DNA of 64,000 nt from the NCBI GenBank assembly GCA_031549285.1, contig JAVBPZ010000009.1:62001-126000 (forward strand), in the 5' to 3' direction. The position numbers and the translations under genes were made by a program. This DNA is from JAAYCI01 sp031549285 (GTDB lineage: Bacteria > Bacillota > Clostridia > Oscillospirales > Ruminococcaceae). Below are positions 32,281-40,614 of the stretch, piece by piece; the stretch's first letter is position 1; each line of letters starts with the position of its first letter. The notes under the pieces are model-generated. The model made no database searches, was not told the origin of the DNA, and saw only the letters and a list, made by a program, of their open reading frames with translations.

Positions 32281-33222
32281 TCATCCCTCTCCCGGGACCA
32301 CCTTTTCCACCGACTCCACCAGGTATTTCTGCTTTTTAAAGATCAAATCCACCACCAACGACAGGTACTTCAGCACAATGGCCAGAATCAAAAACACGCC
32401 AAAGAACCCGCCGGTCAACAGCAGCATCAGGGTGGTCCAGCCCTCGGCCAGCTGCCGCCCGCTCAGGACATTCACCAGCGTGTACACCAAAGAAGCCACC
32501 ATCAATACCAGCATGAACACCGAGATCCCCAGCGAAACCCGGTACCCCAGGTCGGTGTACAAAGCCAGGGAATCCATGGCGCGGGAAAGGCGCAGCTTTT
32601 CTTTTAAATCCCCCGCGCTGCCGGGAAAAGACAGGGTAGACAGCTTCAGCCCGCTGGCCGCGTACGCCGCCTTGCGGTATGGCATGGCGGTGGAAATGCT
32701 GCGCACACGGTTGATGGCGCGCCGGCTGAGCAGGCGAAAAACATCCGTGTGCAGCTTGTATTTCGAGCGGCTGGCGGAATTGAACATGCGGTAAAACAAA
32801 GACGACAGCGCGCTGCGGTTTTTGCTGGGCGACACCGACACAATATCGCTGCCCGCGAGGCACGCGTCATACGCCCCGCCAATCAGCTCTGCGGGGTATG
32901 GCATTTTCATGGAGTCGAATTCATACACGAAATCCCCTATGGCCATGTCCTGCCCTGCGTTCATCGCCAGCTCCAGGCCCTGTTTCAGGCTCATGTGCAC
33001 CACCGTCACCGGCACCGGTTTTTCGCCGGCCAGCGCCGTCAGCGCGGCACGCACCTCCGCCATGGTAGCATCGCGGCTGGCGTCATCCACAAACACCAGC
33101 TCATATTGCTCGAACCGGGCGGAAAGCTCCGCCGTCAACATCTCCAAAAACGGCGCCGCACAGCCTTGCTCTTCGCCCAGGTATACCACCGCAGAAACAA
33201 AATTCTTTTCTTTTTCAGCCAT
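32281..33222 (-). CDS. GT2 glycosyltransferase with C-terminal membrane helices (DPM1/GtrB-like)
   Basis: The 313-aa protein has a GT2 catalytic domain with ELVFVDDASRDATMAEVRAA (nucleotide-sugar site) and a modified acceptor region GDFVYEFDSMKMPYP in place of the usual DxD. Two C-terminal spans (about residues 235-257 and 265-290) follow. Such enzymes usually charge polyprenyl phosphate with a sugar for use by GT-C enzymes like the next gene. The gene overlaps the flavoprotein gene by one base. The altered acidic motif leaves catalytic activity uncertain. Confidence 0.8.
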   Translation of the reverse strand: MAEKEKNFVSAVVYLGEEQGCAAPFLEMLTAELSARFEQYELVFVDDASRDATMAEVRAALTALAGEKPVPVTVVHMSLKQGLELAMNAGQDMAIGDFVYEFDSMKMPYPAELIGGAYDACLAGSDIVSVSPSKNRSALSSLFYRMFNSASRSKYKLHTDVFRLLSRRAINRVRSISTAMPYRKAAYAASGLKLSTLSFPGSAGDLKEKLRLSRAMDSLALYTDLGYRVSLGISVFMLVLMVASLVYTLVNVLSGRQLAEGWTTLMLLLTGGFFGVFLILAIVLKYLSLVVDLIFKKQKYLVESVEKVVPGEG

Positions 33223-34337
33223 TACAGCACCTCCTCCAGGTCATATACCGTGTTTATTTTCCCGCTGAGCACGCTGACGAAGGTGGGCTGCTGGTTCATC
33301 ACGCGCACCAGCGTGGGCCGGGAATCGTCTATCTCGCTGGCTTTCAGGATGGGCTTCATGGAGAACAGCGATCCTTTGTAAGAAAACCCATATTCTTCCC
33401 GCAGGTACTTGCGGGCCAGTTGGCTCATAGACGGCCAGGCGGTGGCCGGCCGCGCGGGGCAATCGTTGCAGTTGGCCAGCGCCTGCGGCCGGCAAGCGCC
33501 GTCTGTTTTCTGCTGGCACGCAAAGGTGGGCAGCGGCTGATAACAAGACAGATGTGGTGTGAAGGTAACACTGGTCAGCGAATGCAGGCCGGTTTTTCCA
33601 AACGGCATGATGGAAAAAAACGGACCGTCCATCACCGTAATGCCCACATCCCGCAGCGCCGGGGCCACTTCGCACAGGATCAGTTCGCACAGCTCATACT
33701 TTATCTGAAACGGGGCAAACCCCAGCATACCCTGCACCTCGTTCACCGACGCATACGACGCGTTCAGCAGGTAGGGTGCTTCCTCGGCCTCGCCTTTTTC
33801 AGTGGTGACGCGCCACACATCACCCACTTGTTCTATCGCGCGCACCGCGTCGGAAAAGCGCAGCTGCACCCCCGGCAGGGTGGCAATATCTTCCATCAGC
33901 TGCTTGCCCAGCAGCAAAGCGTCGTAGGTATACTCGGTGGTCAGGAAGGCCCCGTCGCACATGCCGGGGTTAAAATACCTCTCCGGCACAACCTCCTCGC
34001 ACCGGATGTCCGCCGCTGCGCAAAACGCACGAAACTCCGGCGCGGCGGTCCAGCTGAACTGCGCGCTGGTGGCATACACCTGCTCGAAATCCGCTTTGAT
34101 ACAGCCGGGGAAATCATCGCAAAAACGCTGGAAGTACCCGGCGCTGCGCAGCGCTGTGGACAAACTGCGCGGGTAATGGTACCCCATGTGCACCCGTGCC
34201 TGGTTGATGGTGGTGGCCCGGGAAAACGGCCGGGCGTCTTTTTCCAGCACCAGCACCTTTTCGCCGCGCCGCCCGCAATACCGGGCGGCATACAGGCCGT
34301 ACAGCCCGGCCCCAATGATGATTTTATCGTATCCCAA
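33222..34337 (-). CDS. FAD-dependent oxidoreductase (DadA-like) in glycan cluster
   Basis: The 371-aa protein has the FAD motif KIIIGAGLYGLYAARYCGRR, then VLVLEKDARPF and a substrate region RVHMGYHYPRS typical of amino-acid/sugar-acid oxidases. It also has a Cys-containing segment CQQKTDGACRPQALANCNDC (about residues 275-294), which could bind a metal. Its presence between two glycosyltransferase genes suggests oxidation of a sugar or sugar-linked group for a surface glycan. Specific substrate unknown. Confidence 0.75.
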   Translation of the reverse strand: MGYDKIIIGAGLYGLYAARYCGRRGEKVLVLEKDARPFSRATTINQARVHMGYHYPRSLSTALRSAGYFQRFCDDFPGCIKADFEQVYATSAQFSWTAAPEFRAFCAAADIRCEEVVPERYFNPGMCDGAFLTTEYTYDALLLGKQLMEDIATLPGVQLRFSDAVRAIEQVGDVWRVTTEKGEAEEAPYLLNASYASVNEVQGMLGFAPFQIKYELCELILCEVAPALRDVGITVMDGPFFSIMPFGKTGLHSLTSVTFTPHLSCYQPLPTFACQQKTDGACRPQALANCNDCPARPATAWPSMSQLARKYLREEYGFSYKGSLFSMKPILKASEIDDSRPTLVRVMNQQPTFVSVLSGKINTVYDLEEVL

Positions 34338-34471
34338 TATGTGTCCTCCGGCACTGTGTTGTTTTCATCTGCCTGAACCGTGGCAGGTTTTTTGGCGCGC
34401 CCCGCCCGGCGGTATGCGGCACCCCGGAACCGAACCGGGCGGCATTCGCCCCCCGCATACCGAACGGCTTT

Positions 34472-35266
34472 TCATTCCGGGTTATACTTACCCATGGCCG
34501 CCGCCGCCAGCACCCGCAGCAGCCCCAGGTTTCCGCTGGCACCGCGAATTTTCGTCGGAACCGCGCCTTTTTTGGGGTACACGCGGGTCACCGGCACCTC
34601 GCATACCCGCAGGCCCAGCTGCCCCGCGCGAACCGAAAGATAACACAGCAGCTCATACCCCACGAACACATCCCGCAGCGGCTGTACCAGCGGATGCGAC
34701 AGGTACCGCCGGGAATAGGCCCGGAAGGCATTGGTGCTGTCGGTGAAATGATGCCGCCCCGCCAGGCTGGTGACCGGCGCGTGCACCAGCCGTACCGCCG
34801 CCAGGCGCACCGGCGGGGTATGCAGCGCAAGGCCGCCTTTCACAAACCGGCTGCCCTGCACAAAATCGTACCCTTCTTCCAGCTTCTTTATAAAACGGGG
34901 CACCTCTTCGATGCCGTCCTTGTTGTTTCCGTCGATGGTCAAAATGCCATCATACCCCTGCTGCAGCGCCCAGTATATGCCGGTGCGGTACTGTGCGCCC
35001 TGTTTGCCCGGGCCGGTTTTCAGCAGTAGGGCGCACACACCGGTTTTGCGCAACACATCCGGCGCCGTGCTGCCGTCGGTGCTGCCGCCGTCGCAAATGG
35101 CAATATCCACCAGTTTATCTATGCCGGCTTTCTTTGCCCGGGCCAGCTCCGCCAGCAGCCGCCCGTTTTCGTCTATGACCGGTATCAGCAAACAGAACCG
35201 GCTGCGCTTTTCAAAAAACGTAGTCAACACAAAATCCGGCACGCCGGACAGGTTTGTCGTTTTCAC
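34472..35266 (-). CDS. GT2 family glycosyltransferase
   Basis: The 264-aa protein has FCLLIPVIDENGRLLAELARA, DIAICDGGSTDGSTAPDVLR (nucleotide-sugar site), YDGILTIDGNNKDGIEEVPR (DxD-like DGNN) and FTDSTNAFRAYSRRYL. The GTG start shares GTGA with the stop of the isomerase gene and has GGAGG 7 nt upstream. No membrane span is evident. It probably transfers an activated sugar during assembly of the surface glycan. Confidence 0.85.
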   Translation of the reverse strand: MKTTNLSGVPDFVLTTFFEKRSRFCLLIPVIDENGRLLAELARAKKAGIDKLVDIAICDGGSTDGSTAPDVLRKTGVCALLLKTGPGKQGAQYRTGIYWALQQGYDGILTIDGNNKDGIEEVPRFIKKLEEGYDFVQGSRFVKGGLALHTPPVRLAAVRLVHAPVTSLAGRHHFTDSTNAFRAYSRRYLSHPLVQPLRDVFVGYELLCYLSVRAGQLGLRVCEVPVTRVYPKKGAVPTKIRGASGNLGLLRVLAAAAMGKYNPE

Positions 35267-36042
35267 CCAAACACCTCCGCCACATACTGGACGGCACGCT
35301 CCACATTTTCGAGCGGCTGCTGTTTCATCTCTATGGAAACATACCCTTCGTACCCTTCCCGGCGCAGCCGCTCTGCCAGCGCCCGGTGCAGCGGCCGTTC
35401 TTCTATCATGGCCAAGCCCGGTTCGCTGATGTGTACGTGGTTTATCCTGTCCACTTTTCCCGCCAGCATATCGGCGCTTTCGTCCTGAATGACCATGGTG
35501 CCAACGTCCAGGTTCACCCCGCACCCGGCGCTGTTCACCTGTGCAGCCACCGCAAACGCATCCGGGGTGGCGTTCATGTAATTGGTTCCATATACCGGCG
35601 GGTTCGCTTCCAGCGCCAGCACGGTTTGGTGCTGCGAAGCAAAATCGCCCAGTTCCCGAAAGAAGGGAACCGCTACGTCTGCGGAAACATCCTGCGGGCG
35701 CACGCGGTTTTTGGGGTTGCCAAAAACCAAATTTCCGGCGCCTGCGGCCTGTGCAAACAAGATGGCTTTCTGCGTATATGCCAGCAGGTCCGCCTGCTCC
35801 GGGCCAAACATGGACCCGGCACACCCGAACCAAATGCTTTGCAGGCTGCACACCGCCAGACCATACCGCTGTTTCACCGCGGCGGCAAAGGCGGCGGCAA
35901 CCTCCGGCTTCTCATAGGGGCCCTCGCCCGCCACACGGGTGGGTGCTACCTCCACGCCGGCATAGCCGTGGCGCGCCAACAGCGAAAGAGCCGCGTCATC
36001 TTCCTGCGGCAACCAGGCAATATGCGAAACAGCCAGCTTCAT
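35263..36042 (-). CDS. Sugar phosphate isomerase/epimerase (AP endonuclease 2-like TIM barrel)
   Basis: The 259-aa protein has the xylose isomerase-like TIM barrel pattern: KLAVSHIAWLPQEDDAALSL, the strand-end acidic residues in VLALEANPPVYGTNYMN and GCGVNLDVGTMVIQ, HVHISEPGLAMIEERPLH (metal-binding His) and EGYEGYVSIEMKQQP. It likely interconverts sugar intermediates for the cluster's glycan. It overlaps the next glycosyltransferase gene by 4 nt. Confidence 0.85.
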   Translation of the reverse strand: MKLAVSHIAWLPQEDDAALSLLARHGYAGVEVAPTRVAGEGPYEKPEVAAAFAAAVKQRYGLAVCSLQSIWFGCAGSMFGPEQADLLAYTQKAILFAQAAGAGNLVFGNPKNRVRPQDVSADVAVPFFRELGDFASQHQTVLALEANPPVYGTNYMNATPDAFAVAAQVNSAGCGVNLDVGTMVIQDESADMLAGKVDRINHVHISEPGLAMIEERPLHRALAERLRREGYEGYVSIEMKQQPLENVERAVQYVAEVFG

Positions 36043-36163
36043 GGCGGCCCTCCTGTGTTTGGTACGTTAACGGGCGCTGGGAGAAACAGCACGCAACCGG
36101 GTTCCTCGCAACCGGGCGGCATCCATGTGGTTTCATACAAACCCATTCCGCCGGCAAACCCGC

Positions 36164-37090
36164 CTACAGCTGTTCGCTGACAAACTTCGCGATGCCTGCC
36201 ACCACCTCGGCACGGTCGGAAATATAGTCGTCAAGACCCCCAAAATCCCGGCCATAGCGGGTGCGGATATCATACCACACCGCCCCTTTGGGCAGATGAT
36301 TCACAAATTCCTCGCCAAACAGCAGTTCATACAGGGTGCCGGCCTCCACCGGCTCGGTGGCCAGGTTCACCAACCGCAGCTTGCGTTTCAGGCAAAACTC
36401 TATGTCGTGCCACAGGTTTTCCAGGTTGTAAAACTGAAAGACCGAGCGGCTGTCGGTAAACTGCAATGCGTTAAAATCGTTCTGCTTAAAAAACGCCGTC
36501 AGCGCCGCGGCGGCGTCCGGCGCCAGGGTGGATAAGCGATAAAAACCGGTGTCGTCTTGTTTGTAGCTAGCTTCTATCAGCGGGCTTTTGGCGCATAGCT
36601 GTGCATACTTTTCAGCCGTCAGCGTGGACGGCGCCGGGTGCAGCATATCAAAAATAAAGTTCTTTTTCAGGCCCTTTCCGTACAGGGCGGGCAGCCGCAA
36701 AATCAAGGCATCGGGGTACTCTTCGTGCACCCATTCCTCCAGCGCCAGGCGGTTTTTGCCATAGGCGGGGTCATCCTTGCCGGAATGAATGTGCTTGTCT
36801 TCATACACACTAAACGGTTTCGGGTACACATCCACCGTGCTGATGAGCACCAGCTTTTCCGGGCGCAGGCGCCGGATATTTTCCATGGCGTTTTGTGCCC
36901 GGGCAAAGTCCGCCGCGGGGTCCGCGTTGGCTAGAAATTTTTCGCTATACATGCCGCTGTATACCACCAGGCCGTTGTCCGCCGCGAACCCTTCCTGGAT
37001 ATTGGCAGAATTGTACAAATTGTCAAATGTATGGGAAGAGGCAAGGTTCCCACCCACAAAACCGGTATACCCGACGAGGGTATGTTTCAA
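36164..37090 (-). CDS. NAD-dependent sugar epimerase/dehydratase (SDR family)
   Basis: The 308-aa protein has an N-terminal nucleotide-binding motif LVGYTGFVGGNLA (GxTGFVG), the catalytic Ser in VLISTVDVYPKPF and the Y-x-x-x-K motif in PAYGKNRLALEEWV (about residues 131-144). It is shorter in the cofactor region than typical NDP-sugar epimerases. It starts at a TTG with a strong AAGGAGG 8 nt upstream and is the first gene of the glycan cluster, directly behind a consensus promoter. Confidence 0.82.
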   Translation of the reverse strand: MKHTLVGYTGFVGGNLASSHTFDNLYNSANIQEGFAADNGLVVYSGMYSEKFLANADPAADFARAQNAMENIRRLRPEKLVLISTVDVYPKPFSVYEDKHIHSGKDDPAYGKNRLALEEWVHEEYPDALILRLPALYGKGLKKNFIFDMLHPAPSTLTAEKYAQLCAKSPLIEASYKQDDTGFYRLSTLAPDAAAALTAFFKQNDFNALQFTDSRSVFQFYNLENLWHDIEFCLKRKLRLVNLATEPVEAGTLYELLFGEEFVNHLPKGAVWYDIRTRYGRDFGGLDDYISDRAEVVAGIAKFVSEQL

Positions 37091-37140
37091 GTAAACCGCC
37101 TCCTTTATCGCTGGGTTTCGCGCACAAGGCGCGCAAATCT

Positions 37141-37169
37141 ATTATACTGTTTTGTCGGGCAAAATACAA
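37141..37169 (-). promoter_or_regulatory. Promoter of the glycan cluster
   Basis: TTGTAT (37169-37164) and TATAAT (37146-37141), spaced by 17 nt on the minus strand, lie about 50 nt before the epimerase start. The match to the vegetative consensus is strong. Confidence 0.75.
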
Positions 37170-37172
37170 GAA

Positions 37173-37200
37173 AGCCCGCTGTCATATGCGGCAGCGGGCT
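37173..37200 (-). terminator. Terminator between dacF and the glycan cluster
   Basis: AGCCCGCTG and CAGCGGGCT pair around a 10-nt loop, followed on the minus strand by TTCTTGTATTTT. It ends dacF transcripts just before the next promoter, whose -35 overlaps the T-rich tail. Confidence 0.75.
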
Positions 37201-37261
37201 GTTTAGAAAACTGTTGTATTCGTCGCAGTACGGCAACTTGCTTTGGGTTCGCTCTCTTTCT

Positions 37262-38779
37262 CTAGCGCATGCCGCCCGCGCGGCGCTGGGACGCCGCATA
37301 GGTGCCGGTCTGCTGTGGGCGGTACGCCACCTGCAGCTCAGGCGCCGCGGCCCCGGCAGGGCGCCGCCGGTTTTGGTCCGGCGCAGGACGCAGCGGTACC
37401 TCTCGCCGTGTTGCGGGGCTGGGCCGGTCCGCCACGCGAATGGGCAACTGGGCCCTGGCCGCCGCCAGGCGCGCCAGGCGACGCTTGTTTCGCTTGTGCC
37501 GCACCAGCAAAATGCGCGCGGTCGCCAGGAACGCCAGTACCGACAGCACACCCACCACTGTCCAGAACACCACCGGATACTGCTGCGCCACGCGGGACAG
37601 GCCGCCGGTGTTCGAGGCCACCACGGCGTCCAGTCCGTTCCATGCCAGCGGCACGGTGCCCAGCTGAACGCATTGCGCCTGCACATCCCCGTTCAGCGTC
37701 AGCACTGCCTCGGGGTGGAACGGCTGGCCAATAACATATTTTTCCGGAACGGCGTACTGAATCGTTACATCTTCCAGAGAAAGGCTGTTGTGCAGCAGGA
37801 ACGCGCCGTCTTCCCCACCACACACCGTGATATCCCCAAGGGGCTGCTCGCCGCCGCCATACACCGGCACGGTGCTTTGTGAAAGGCCCGCGGCGGAAAG
37901 GCTGACCCGGGTGAAGTTGTCAAACCCATAGTCCAGCAGCGCGGTGGTGGAGGTATATTTTATTTCGTTGCGCGCGCAGTGCAGCACCACGCACACCAGC
38001 TCGGTATCGCCGCGCTGCGCGGCGCTTACCAGGGTATAGCGCGCATCGTCGGTATACCCGGACTTGCTGCCGATAATACCGTTATAGTATTGGGTACTGC
38101 CGTTCAGCAGCATCAGGTTACTGCTGTGGAACACCCGCCCGGCGGGCTGGCTGTTGGTGGGCGCCATATCATAGTTTGTCGCCAAAAACACCTCGCGGAA
38201 ACCCGGCACGCCCAGCGCCCAGCGCGTTATGGCCGCCATGTCGTACGCGGTGGTAACATGCGCCGCATCCGGCAGGCCGTTCGCGTTTACAAAGTGGCTG
38301 TCCGACAGGCCCAGATCCGCCGCCTTTTGGTTCATCATTTCGGCAAACGCCTCCATGCTGCCGGCGGTGTACTCCGCCAGCACGTTGGCCGCGTCATTGC
38401 CGGACTCTATCTGTGCCGCATACAGCATGTCCCGCAGCGAGACAACCTCCCCAGGCGCCAGCGCCACATGCGCCGCACCCGGAATCAGCGCGTTCACCGC
38501 TGTGCCGCCCACTTCAATCTGGTCATCCAGCGCGGCGGGGTATTCTGCTTTTTCCAGCGCCAAGGCAATGGTAAGCACCTTGGTAATGCTGGCGGGGTAT
38601 TCCAGCAAATGGGCGTTTTTTTCCACCAGCACCTGGCCGGTGGCGGCGTCCATCAGCACATATGCTTCGGCGTCCACCTCGGGGGGGCATTCCATCACCT
38701 GGGCCTGCGCCGTCTGCGGCAGCCACCACGCCGCCAGCACCACAAACGCCGCCGTAAACGCAAAAACCCTTGCCAGCAT
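37262..38779 (-). CDS. dacF: D-alanyl-D-alanine carboxypeptidase (DacF/PBP5 type)
   Basis: This low-molecular-weight penicillin-binding protein trims peptidoglycan stem peptides outside the cell. It has a signal peptide (ARVFAFTAAFVVLAAWWLPQ), the active-site S-x-x-K in PASITKVLTIALALE, the SxN motif in IESGNDAANVLAEY and KSG (GSKSGYTDDARYT) where KTG is usual. A beta-rich PBP5_C-like domain, a C-terminal span (VVFWTVVGVLSVLAFLATARILL) and an Arg/Pro-rich tail of about 80 residues follow. The ATG is given as start, and a TTG at 38788 is 8 nt after AAGGGGG and could be used instead. Confidence 0.9.
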   Translation of the reverse strand: MLARVFAFTAAFVVLAAWWLPQTAQAQVMECPPEVDAEAYVLMDAATGQVLVEKNAHLLEYPASITKVLTIALALEKAEYPAALDDQIEVGGTAVNALIPGAAHVALAPGEVVSLRDMLYAAQIESGNDAANVLAEYTAGSMEAFAEMMNQKAADLGLSDSHFVNANGLPDAAHVTTAYDMAAITRWALGVPGFREVFLATNYDMAPTNSQPAGRVFHSSNLMLLNGSTQYYNGIIGSKSGYTDDARYTLVSAAQRGDTELVCVVLHCARNEIKYTSTTALLDYGFDNFTRVSLSAAGLSQSTVPVYGGGEQPLGDITVCGGEDGAFLLHNSLSLEDVTIQYAVPEKYVIGQPFHPEAVLTLNGDVQAQCVQLGTVPLAWNGLDAVVASNTGGLSRVAQQYPVVFWTVVGVLSVLAFLATARILLVRHKRNKRRLARLAAARAQLPIRVADRPSPATRREVPLRPAPDQNRRRPAGAAAPELQVAYRPQQTGTYAASQRRAGGMR

Positions 38780-38872
38780 GCGCCGCAAACCGCAGACCCC
38801 CTTCCCTGTAAAATACCGCGAAAAATAAAGGCCTCTGTTTTGCAAAAGGCTTACCGGTCTACAAATCGACTC

Positions 38873-38901
38873 ATTATACATAATACTGGCCGGAATGGCA
38901 A
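38873..38901 (-). promoter_or_regulatory. Promoter of dacF
   Basis: TTGCCA (38901-38896) and TATAAT (38878-38873) are 17 nt apart on the minus strand, about 90 nt before the start codon. Confidence 0.7.
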
Positions 38902-39013
38902 GTGTTTATCGGCGTTTTACACAAAACATTCAAATTTGGGACGAGGGGGGACGCCCGGTGTATGGCCGGGATGCCGCCTATTGCGCACCGCCGCGTCCCG
39001 CAACCGCCAAATA

Positions 39014-39039
39014 CCCCGGCACACAGCTGTGGGCCGGGG
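39014..39039 (-). terminator. Hairpin after the ABC ATPase gene
   Basis: CCCCGGC and GCCGGGG pair around a 12-nt loop, flanked by AAATA and CATTT. It is placed 35 nt past the stop of the ABC operon. The T-tract is weak. Confidence 0.55.
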
Positions 39040-39074
39040 CATTTGGTACTGTAATCTTTTATAAGATAACGCAT

Positions 39075-39665
39075 TCATACTTCCGCCTGTGCCAGGGTCA
39101 GCAGCTGCCCGGGGAATGCCTGGGCCTCGGTCTTTTCATGGGTGACCAGCACCAACATGCGGCCGGCCAAATGTGCCCGTACATACGCAAACGCCTGCTG
39201 GCGGCTGGTCTCGTCCAGCCCTTTAAATGCCTCGTCCAGCACCAGCACATCGCTGGTGGCCATCACCGCGCGCACCAGCGCCACCCGGCGTTTCTGCCCA
39301 CCTGAGAGTTCCCGCGCCGGCTTGTGGATATCGGCATCCTGCAACCCCACGGCCGCCAGTGCCGCCGGAATCTCTACCTGTTTTTCCCGCGGCAACACCA
39401 GTGCCACATTTTGTATGGCGGACTGGCCCGGGCACAGCCGGTCCTCCTGAAACACACAGGAAAACCGCAGCCCGGCGGTGCCGGAAATGCTGCCGGCATT
39501 TGGGGTCTCCAGACCCATCAGCAGGCGTACCAGGGTGGTTTTGCCGCTGCCGGACGGGCCCATCAGTGCCACCGCCTCCCCCGGCTGGAAGGTTGCGAAA
39601 AAATCCCGCAGAACTACCTGGGTACCATACGCTTTATTTATTTGCGAAAAAACAATGGGGGTCAT
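39075..39665 (-). CDS. ABC transporter ATP-binding protein (nitrate/sulfonate/thiamine-precursor type)
   Basis: The 196-aa ATPase has Walker A GPSGSGKTTLVRLLMGLE, Q-loop FQEDRLCPGQSAIQNV, signature LSGGQKRRVALVRA, Walker B VLVLDEAFKGLD and switch THEKTEAQAF (the His is followed by Glu-Lys). It is short, as in this uptake subfamily. Its start overlaps the permease stop by 4 nt. It powers import together with the permease and binding protein upstream. Confidence 0.9.
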   Translation of the reverse strand: MTPIVFSQINKAYGTQVVLRDFFATFQPGEAVALMGPSGSGKTTLVRLLMGLETPNAGSISGTAGLRFSCVFQEDRLCPGQSAIQNVALVLPREKQVEIPAALAAVGLQDADIHKPARELSGGQKRRVALVRAVMATSDVLVLDEAFKGLDETSRQQAFAYVRAHLAGRMLVLVTHEKTEAQAFPGQLLTLAQAEV

Positions 39666-40438
39666 GTCCCATACCCCCTTTCCAGCCGGGCGGCAGCCAG
39701 GCGCAGCAGCGCCAGTATCGCTTTTGCAAACGCCCAGCTCAGCAAAATGATAACCAGCGTCCAGGCAAACAGTTCCGGGGTCAGCAGGTACAGCTTTGCC
39801 TGGTACAGCCGCTCGCCAATGGTATTTGCCGTATTGCCGATGAGCTCCGCCGCCACACCGCTTTTCCAGGCCAGGCCCACCGCCAGCTCACACGACGCCA
39901 GCAGCGATGGCAACAACGCCGGCAGGTAAATGGCACGTAGCCGCCGCCAAAACGGAACGCGAAAAACCCGCGCCATTTCCAACAGGCGTTTATCCGCGGC
40001 GCCTATACCGCTGTACATACCACTGTATATCACCGGCAGCACCATCAAAAAACTTATAAACACGCTTAAATTTCGGCTGGTGAACCATATCAGGGCCAAC
40101 ACGACGAAACTGGCCACCGGGGTGGCGCGTACCAACAGCAATAGCGGCCGCAGCAATATTTCCACCACACGGGACGCCGCCGCCAAAACCGCCAGCAAAC
40201 ACCCCACCACGAAACCCAGCAAAAAACCCAGCCCAATGCGGGCAAGACTGCCGAAGGCACTGGCCCAAAACACCCGGGTGCGCAGCAGGGAAAACAGGGC
40301 GCTGATTACCGCCAGGGGCGAGGGCAAAAACAGCTGCTGGCCCACCGCCATGCTGGCCAGCTGCCATACCAGCAGCCACAGCATCACGCTCAGTACCGTG
40401 TACAGCTTGTTCCGTTTGTTTGTTTTTTCCCCGGCCAT
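39662..40438 (-). CDS. ABC transporter permease (BPD type)
   Basis: The product of about 258 aa has six membrane spans and the EAA-type loop ELIGNTANTIGERLYQA (about residues 200-216). It belongs to the SsuC/TauC-like group by pattern (RATPVASFVVLALIWFTSRN, SGMYSGIGAADKRLLEMARV). I use the second ATG because CGGAGAG is 8 nt before it. It is encoded between the ATPase and the binding protein, whose stop is about 175 nt away. Confidence 0.88.
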   Translation of the reverse strand: MAGEKTNKRNKLYTVLSVMLWLLVWQLASMAVGQQLFLPSPLAVISALFSLLRTRVFWASAFGSLARIGLGFLLGFVVGCLLAVLAAASRVVEILLRPLLLLVRATPVASFVVLALIWFTSRNLSVFISFLMVLPVIYSGMYSGIGAADKRLLEMARVFRVPFWRRLRAIYLPALLPSLLASCELAVGLAWKSGVAAELIGNTANTIGERLYQAKLYLLTPELFAWTLVIILLSWAFAKAILALLRLAAARLERGYGT

Positions 40439-40614
40439 AGTCATCTCTCCGGTTTATTTTTTACTTTGTACCAGGTACAGGAGTATAGGCGTTTTTTGCA
40501 TGGGAGTATCTTTTCTTATGATATCATAGTAGCATTTTTACAGCCTATCTACCAGCGGGCGCCGCGGCAAAATTGCCTAACTATGTATCCTCGTATGCTT
40601 GCAGAACCATGCCT

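Noticed and set aside
35267..35851. Long N-terminal extension of the GT2 gene across the isomerase gene
   Set aside because: The extra frame is a GC-rich shadow of the isomerase gene. A GTG with GGAGG gives the family-typical N-terminus.
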